Assembly: GCA_031266775.1 (NCBI GenBank)
Contig: JAISAQ010000051.1
Location: 1 to 63,702 of the forward strand
Direction of reading: 5' to 3'
From: Treponema sp.
GTDB lineage: Bacteria; Spirochaetota; Spirochaetia; Treponematales; Breznakiellaceae
Length of the DNA stretch: 63,702 bases
Part shown: piece by piece, positions 58,339 to 63,702 of the stretch
Layout: each line of letters starts with the position of its first letter
How positions within the stretch are numbered: position 1 is the stretch's first letter
The notes under the pieces: model-generated
What the model saw: the letters and a program-made list of their open reading frames with translations, nothing else
Told to the model about the DNA's origin: nothing
Database searches by the model: none
Position numbers and translations under genes: made by a program

Positions 58339-59841
58339 ATGGCAAACGGCAATAATACGGCGGACATCGGTTTTGAACAGCAAATCTGGGCCGCAGCGGA
58401 CATTCTACGGGGCAATATGGACGCGGCGGAATACAAGCACGTTGTACTCGGCCTGATCTTCCTGAAATACATCTCGGACAAGTTCGAAGATCGATACCGT
58501 GAACTTGAAGCTGATGATGACGATGTGGAGGACAAGGACGCATACGCTGAGGTGAATGCGTTCTTCGTGCCGCCCTCGGCACGGTGGAGCGTTATTTCCA
58601 AAGCCGCTCACAAAGCGGAAATCGGTACGGTTATTGACAATGCGATGCGGACGATTGAGAAAACGAACAAGCGGCTGAAGGATGTTCTGCCAAAAAACTA
58701 TGCCCGCGATGACTTGGACAAGCGCCGTCTCGGAAACGTAGTTGATCTGTTTACCAATATTCAGATGACCGCCCACGGCACAGACAAGGACATCCTTGGC
58801 CGCACTTATGAATACTGCCTCGCCAAGTTCGCCGAGCAGGAAGGGAGGCGGGCGGGCGAATTCTACACGCCCTCCTGCGTAGTGCGGACGCTTGTTGAGG
58901 TGCTTCAACCGTTCAAAGGCCGCGTATACGACCCATGTTGCGGTTCGGGCGGGATGTTTGTACAATCCGCGGAATTTGTGAATCATCACGCGGGTAACAT
59001 CGGCAACCTGTCAATCTACGGGCAGGACGCAAATCCGACCACCCGCAAGATGGCGTTGATGAATCTTGCTATCCGCGGTATTGAGGCAGACCTCGGCGGG
59101 TATAATGCGGATACCTTCCATAACGACCTGCACCCGGCGCTGAAAGCGGACTTCATCCTTGCCAATCCGCCGTTCAATCTTTCCGACTGGAACGACGGTT
59201 CGCTGAACGACGACCCGCGCTGGAAGTACGGCCTGCCACCAGGCGGCAACGCCAACTTTGCGTGGCTGCAACACATGATTTTTCACCTGTCGCCGAACGG
59301 CAAAATCGGCATGGTGCTTGCCAACGGCTCATTGTCTTCCCAGAGCGGTGGCGAGGGTGAAATTCGCCGAAAAATCGTAGAGGACGATTTGGTGGAGGGC
59401 ATAATCGCCATGCCGACACAGCTCTTTTATACCACCCAAATTCCCGTGTCGCTCTGGTTCATTAGCCGTAACAAGAAGCAAAAGGGCAAGACACTGTTTA
59501 TAGACGCACGGAAAATGGGGACGATGGTCAACCGCCGTCTGCGCGAGATGACCGCCGGAGATATAGCGAAGATTGCCGCCGCTTTCGAGGCGTTCGACAA
59601 CGGAACGATTGAAGGCGTGAAAGGCTACTGCGCCGCAGTTACCACTGCCGAAATCGCCAGGCAGGACTATATTCTTACACCCGGACGTTATGTCGGCATT
59701 GAGGAGCAGGATGATGACGGCGAACCTTTTGAGGAAAAGATGACACGGCTGACGGGTGAGTTATCGGAGATGTTCAAACGTTCCCGCAAATTGGATGGCG
59801 AGATACGCAAGAGGCTGGGAGCGATTGGATATGAAATCTGA
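58339..59841 (+). CDS. hsdM: Type I restriction-modification, methyltransferase subunit
   Basis: 500 residues. The N-terminal HsdM helical domain (FEQQIWAAADILRGNMDAAE) is followed by the N6-adenine methyltransferase core: SAM motif I VYDPCCGSGGMF (D198) and catalytic NPPF (N276 to F279). It methylates the sites chosen by HsdS and so protects the host DNA. First gene of the operon hsdM-hsdS-hsdR, which lies just beyond the integrated element. Confidence 0.96.
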   Translation: MANGNNTADIGFEQQIWAAADILRGNMDAAEYKHVVLGLIFLKYISDKFEDRYRELEADDDDVEDKDAYAEVNAFFVPPSARWSVISKAAHKAEIGTVIDNAMRTIEKTNKRLKDVLPKNYARDDLDKRRLGNVVDLFTNIQMTAHGTDKDILGRTYEYCLAKFAEQEGRRAGEFYTPSCVVRTLVEVLQPFKGRVYDPCCGSGGMFVQSAEFVNHHAGNIGNLSIYGQDANPTTRKMALMNLAIRGIEADLGGYNADTFHNDLHPALKADFILANPPFNLSDWNDGSLNDDPRWKYGLPPGGNANFAWLQHMIFHLSPNGKIGMVLANGSLSSQSGGEGEIRRKIVEDDLVEGIIAMPTQLFYTTQIPVSLWFISRNKKQKGKTLFIDARKMGTMVNRRLREMTAGDIAKIAAAFEAFDNGTIEGVKGYCAAVTTAEIARQDYILTPGRYVGIEEQDDDGEPFEEKMTRLTGELSEMFKRSRKLDGEIRKRLGAIGYEI

Positions 59842-59860
59842 ATGATAAAAACTGAAATTG

Positions 59861-59887
59861 AAAAGTGCAGACAGTGTCTGCACTTTT
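59861..59887 (+). terminator. Hairpin between hsdM and the small ORF
   Basis: Perfect 12-bp stem AAAAGTGCAGAC / GTCTGCACTTTT with a 3-base loop. It may attenuate transcription so that less hsdS and hsdR is made than hsdM. Confidence 0.6.
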
Positions 59888-59898
59888 GAAGAAGGAAT

Positions 59899-60024
59899 AT
59901 GCAAGTGCTGATAAACAACGATGCCTATTTTCAAGTCTTGGAGAGCGTCAAGGCGGGCAAGTACGACATCAGGGAGGATGACGGGAAAGTGGAGGTGGCG
60001 AAGAATGATGCAGACACTCTTTGA
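59899..60024 (+). CDS. 41-residue ORF between hsdM and hsdS
   Basis: It reads MQVLINNDAYFQVLESVKAG and ends EVAKNDADTL. AAGGA lies before the ATG and it overlaps the hsdS start by 20 bases. Small, but the ribosome site and overlap make it credible. No function known to me. Confidence 0.45.
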   Translation: MQVLINNDAYFQVLESVKAGKYDIREDDGKVEVAKNDADTL

Positions 60025-61156
60025 CCTTTGCGTTTTTGCCGATAGGCGGGTTGCGGTTGCCGGCTTGAATTTGGACACCTACATTTCCACGGAGAATATG
60101 CTTCCAAACAAGGAGGGAATTACTCGCTCGGCAGGGTTGCCGGCCGTTACGCAGGTACAGGCTTACCATGCGGAGGATGTGTTGGTACTGAGGACCAGGG
60201 AAGGCTGCAATCCGGTTTTTCTCTACTATTTATTGTCGGACGATAGCTTTTTTGACTACGCCACCGCCACAGCAAAGGGAACAAAAATGCCACGTGGCGA
60301 TAAAGATGCGATTATGCAATATGAAGTTCCCGACTTGCCGCTTGACATACAGATTGGGATTGCCGATGTATTATCTGCCCTCGATGGCCGAATTGCCACA
60401 AATAAGGCGATAAATCATCATTTAGAGCAGATAGCACAGGCCATTTTCAAAAGCCGGTTCGTGGATTTCGAGCCGTTCGAGGATGGTGGTTTCGTCGAGA
60501 GCGAACTTGGCGAAATTCCTGTTGGGTGGAGCACATTGCCTATTGAAGCTATCGCCGAGAAGGTCGCTATGGGCCCCTTTGGCTCTAACATCAAGGTTGA
60601 AACCTTTGTGGGGTCTGGCGTTCCCATAATCAGTGGCAATCATCTCCGAGAGCTTTACCTTGACGAGTTGAGTTACAACTTCGTTACGGAGGAACACGCT
60701 CGTCGTTTGTCTAACTCGCTTGTTCGGGCTGGAGACATTGTCTTCACTCACGCCGGAAACATTGGACAAGTGGCCTTGATTCCTGACGACTGCGAGTATC
60801 CGTACTATGTCATATCGCAACGGCAGTTTTATCTTCGTTGTGACAGGCAAAAGGCTGTGCCAGAGTATATCAACTATTACTTCCACAACCGCGAAGGGCA
60901 GGGGAAACTTCTCGCAAATGCTTCTCAAACAGGAGTTCCCTCCATTGTTCGCCCATCATCACACCTGAAAGCCATTATTGTGCCTATACCACCTATTGAA
61001 ATACAGATGGAATGGTTGGATACGGTCAAGCCTATGTTCCAAACGCTGAATAACAACAGTAAAGAGACCAAAAGGCTTACGGCTGTGAGAGATTCACTTT
61101 TACCTCGCCTGATGTCCGGTGAGCTATCCGTTACCGCCCTCAGTGGCGTTAAATGA
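60005..61156 (+). CDS. hsdS: Type I restriction-modification, specificity subunit
   Basis: 383 residues from the ATG at 60005. It has two target-recognition domains separated by the conserved coiled coil (IQIGIADVLSALDGRIATNK, then AIFKSRFVDFEPF). The first is recognisable from YISTENMLPNKEGITR and ATAKGTKMPRGDKDAIMQYE but seems to lack about 30 residues. The second begins GEIPVGWSTLPIEAIAEK. It determines the DNA site for HsdM and HsdR. Confidence 0.9.
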   Translation: MMQTLFDLCVFADRRVAVAGLNLDTYISTENMLPNKEGITRSAGLPAVTQVQAYHAEDVLVLRTREGCNPVFLYYLLSDDSFFDYATATAKGTKMPRGDKDAIMQYEVPDLPLDIQIGIADVLSALDGRIATNKAINHHLEQIAQAIFKSRFVDFEPFEDGGFVESELGEIPVGWSTLPIEAIAEKVAMGPFGSNIKVETFVGSGVPIISGNHLRELYLDELSYNFVTEEHARRLSNSLVRAGDIVFTHAGNIGQVALIPDDCEYPYYVISQRQFYLRCDRQKAVPEYINYYFHNREGQGKLLANASQTGVPSIVRPSSHLKAIIVPIPPIEIQMEWLDTVKPMFQTLNNNSKETKRLTAVRDSLLPRLMSGELSVTALSGVK

Positions 61157-61207
61157 TGATTTACCCACCCATGGGCGTTGTGATAGAATTGTAAAGAGGT
61201 AATCCGA

Positions 61208-63702
61208 ATGCCATATACCGAAGCTAATTACGAAAACGCGGTTATAGAGGTATTCCGTGACACCTTGGGCTATGGCTATATTTACGCACCCGACTTGACG
61301 CGCGATTATACCGACCCTCTCTATACAGGCGATCTCATGCCCGCCCTGCGGAGAATCAATCCTAAACTGCCGGAAGCAGCACTATCCGAGGCGATTTACA
61401 AGCTGCGTAATTTTGAAAGTGGCGCGGTGTTACAGAAAAACATCCGCTTTATGGATTACCTTCAAAACGGCGTGCCGGTAAACTATTTTTACGAGGGTGA
61501 ACAGCGTTCAACTTTGGTATATCTTGTGGATTACGCAAACGTGGCACGGAACTCTTTCACGATTGCCAACCAGTGGACAATCACGGAAAACAGCGAGAAA
61601 CGCCCCGATGTTATCGTGTTCTTGAATGGTCTGCCGCTTGTTGTGTTCGAGTTGAAGTCGCCCTCCCGCAAAGAAACCGATGTGAGCGAGGCGTACCGGC
61701 AGCTTCGCAACTACATGATCGAAATTCAGTCCCTTTTCATATACAACGCCTTCTGCGTGATGAGTGATCTTGCAACTTCTAAAGCGGGCACAATCACTGC
61801 CGGTGAAGATCGTTTTATGGAGTGGAAAACAAAGGATGGCAGTTATGAGAATACGCAGTATGCGCAATTTGATACCTTCATTGAGGGAATATTCGACAAG
61901 GCCCGGCTGCTCGATATTATCAAAAATTTCATCTGTTTTTCCGGGGATGTAAAAATCCTCGGCGCGTACCACCAGTATTTCGCTGTGCGGAAAGCCGTCG
62001 CTTCCACATCGCGGGCGGCCGAAACGGACGGCAGGGGCGGCGTATTTTGGCATACACAAGGCAGCGGTAAATCGCTGTCGATGGTATTCTATGCCCACTT
62101 ATTGCAGGAAGCGCTGAATTCGCCGACCATCGTTGTGCTGACCGACCGAAATGACCTTGACGACCAGTTGTTCGAGCAATTTGCAAAATGCGCCGATTTC
62201 CTGCGGCAAACCCCGCAGCACGCTGAAAGCCGTATTCACCTGAAAGAATTGCTTGCGGGGCGGCAGGCAAACGGCATTATTTTCACCACCATGCAGAAGT
62301 TCGAAGAATCTTCCGAAGCCCTTTCCGTCCGCCGCAACATCGTCGTTATGGCAGATGAAGCCCATCGCGGCCAGTATGGGCTTGAGGAAAAGGTAGATGC
62401 CACGACAGGGCGCGTCATTCTCGGTACAGCGCGGATTATCCGGGACAGCCTCCCAAACGCCACCTACATAGGTTTCACGGGAACGCCCATTTCTTCAAAA
62501 GACCGTTCCACTATTGAGGTTTTTGGCAACTATATCGATATTTACGACATGACACAGGCGGTGGAAGACGGCGCTACCCGACCCGTTTTTTATGAGAGCC
62601 GCGTTATCCATCTTAAACTGGACGAGGATGTTTTACGTCTTATCGACGCTGAGTACGATATTATGGCGGAAAACGCCGAACCCTATGTCATTGAAAAAAG
62701 CAAGAAAGAACTCGGCCGGATGGACAGTATCCTTGGCGCGGAACAAACTATCACCACCCTATGTGAAGATATTGTGAAGCACTACGAGGAAAACCGCCAA
62801 TATGAACTGACAGGCAAAGCGATGATAGTTGCCTACTCCCGCCCGATTGCGATAAGCATTTACTGCAAACTGATCCAAATGCGCCCCCAATGGACGGAAA
62901 AACTCGGCATAGTAATGACCTCCGCTAACAACGACCCGGAAGACTGGCGGGAAATCATCGGCAATAAACGCCGCAAAGACGAAATGGCGAAAAAATTTAA
63001 GGACAACGACGACCCTCTGAAAATCGTCATCGTTGTGGATATGTGGCTGACAGGTTTTGATGTACCGGCCCTTGCCACAATGTACGTTTACAAGCCTATG
63101 GCGGGGCACAACCTTATGCAGGCAATCGCCCGGGTCAACCGGGTTTATAAGGATAAAGAGGGCGGCCTGGTGGTTGACTACGTTGGCATCGCTTCCGCGT
63201 TAAAACAGGCAATGAACGACTACACTAACCGCGACAAACAGAATTACGGCGAACAGGACATCGCCAAGACCGCCCGGCCGAAATTCATTGAAAAACTGGA
63301 GGTCTGCCGTGATCTGTTCCACGGTTTCGACTATTCCGGCTTTATGGACGAAAACGCGACTGATCTGTCCCGCGCCAGGGCTATCAGCGGCGGCGTGAAC
63401 TTCCTGGCAAGTATTGGGAAACAAAAACACGACATCGTTATAGATGGCGGCTTAAATTCATTGCCGATGGTTGCGGAACCGGGATCGGTTTACGGTGGTG
63501 AACGGCAAAGCCGCAAGGACATATTCATCAAGGAGGCAATGCTGCTCCGGCAGGCACTGTCCCTCTGCCGTTCGATCTTGCAACCCAGGCAGCGTTTCGA
63601 GGCGGCGTACTTCGAGGCGGTGCGTACTTTGCTGACCCGCATCACCGGCGAGGGCAAGCCGCTGTCGCTCAAGGAGATAAACGCCCGCATCAACGAACTG
63701 TT
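61208..63702 (+). CDS. hsdR: Type I restriction-modification, endonuclease/helicase subunit, 3' end cut off
   Basis: 831 codons are visible and the frame is open to the window end. The nuclease site is in PDVIVFLNGLPLVVFELKSP (E148, K150). The SF2 motor has Walker A TQGSGKS (G285-S289), DEAH at 383-386 and GFTGTP. GAGG lies before the ATG at 61208. It cuts unmodified DNA after translocation, together with HsdM and HsdS. Confidence 0.95.
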   Translation, partial: MPYTEANYENAVIEVFRDTLGYGYIYAPDLTRDYTDPLYTGDLMPALRRINPKLPEAALSEAIYKLRNFESGAVLQKNIRFMDYLQNGVPVNYFYEGEQRSTLVYLVDYANVARNSFTIANQWTITENSEKRPDVIVFLNGLPLVVFELKSPSRKETDVSEAYRQLRNYMIEIQSLFIYNAFCVMSDLATSKAGTITAGEDRFMEWKTKDGSYENTQYAQFDTFIEGIFDKARLLDIIKNFICFSGDVKILGAYHQYFAVRKAVASTSRAAETDGRGGVFWHTQGSGKSLSMVFYAHLLQEALNSPTIVVLTDRNDLDDQLFEQFAKCADFLRQTPQHAESRIHLKELLAGRQANGIIFTTMQKFEESSEALSVRRNIVVMADEAHRGQYGLEEKVDATTGRVILGTARIIRDSLPNATYIGFTGTPISSKDRSTIEVFGNYIDIYDMTQAVEDGATRPVFYESRVIHLKLDEDVLRLIDAEYDIMAENAEPYVIEKSKKELGRMDSILGAEQTITTLCEDIVKHYEENRQYELTGKAMIVAYSRPIAISIYCKLIQMRPQWTEKLGIVMTSANNDPEDWREIIGNKRRKDEMAKKFKDNDDPLKIVIVVDMWLTGFDVPALATMYVYKPMAGHNLMQAIARVNRVYKDKEGGLVVDYVGIASALKQAMNDYTNRDKQNYGEQDIAKTARPKFIEKLEVCRDLFHGFDYSGFMDENATDLSRARAISGGVNFLASIGKQKHDIVIDGGLNSLPMVAEPGSVYGGERQSRKDIFIKEAMLLRQALSLCRSILQPRQRFEAAYFEAVRTLLTRITGEGKPLSLKEINARINEL

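Overview
The window reads as chromosome of a GC-rich spirochaete of the Treponema group. The strongest evidence is a cytoplasmic filament protein CfpA gene (30327-32369, minus), known to me only from treponemes. Beside it lie a PPDK gene, a treponeme-type unknown gene, a DHH phosphoesterase and a pallilysin-related-adhesin-like gene. Housekeeping genes are tightly packed, often with 4-bp ATGA overlaps.

Left part, 1-11.5 kb. A cut-off antitoxin gene is followed by a promoter, a tRNA-Lys 3'-half and a terminator, which looks like the scar or right end of another integrated element. Then come a GH13 glucosidase, a minus-strand operon (bactofilin, TPR protein, MtaB, lipoprotein, outer-membrane barrel), a Uma2-family gene, and pta with a large TPR protein.

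11.6-26.1 kb is a sugar-utilisation locus on the plus strand. It holds a CUT1 ABC importer (binding protein and two permeases, no ATPase), two DUF4038-type glycoside hydrolases, a FucI/AraA-like isomerase, two FGGY kinases, a SAF-domain oxidoreductase, a zinc alcohol dehydrogenase, a SIS-domain isomerase and an RpiR regulator. Two promoters in it carry the same inverted repeat, a candidate operator. The natural substrate cannot be read from sequence alone.

26.3-46.1 kb is core genome: PPDK, an unknown gene and CfpA; a VWA-like protein, DHH phosphoesterase and adhesin-like protein; a long minus operon (thiamine pyrophosphokinase, FolD, FolE2, membrane protein, MiaB, LapA-like, SPOR protein); CCA/poly(A) polymerase; CoaD, L32, ACP and RNase III; and two exported proteins.

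46.1-57.8 kb is an 11.5-kb integrated element in tRNA-Glu(TTC). A 41-bp direct repeat of the tRNA 3' end bounds it, and the tRNA's own terminator now lies beyond the right copy. It carries two inward-facing tyrosine recombinases, excisionase-like HTH proteins, a CHC2 zinc-finger protein next to a D5-type helicase, two proteins resembling small terminase subunits, a HIRAN protein plus a broken copy, an XRE regulator with repeated operator-like sites, and a possible BECR-fold nuclease. No capsid, portal or large terminase gene is visible, so a phage satellite or minimal integrative element is the best reading.

57.8-63.7 kb holds a third, shorter att-like copy, a strongly base-paired segment, and a type I restriction-modification operon (hsdM, a 41-codon ORF, hsdS with an apparently shortened first recognition domain, and hsdR cut by the window end).
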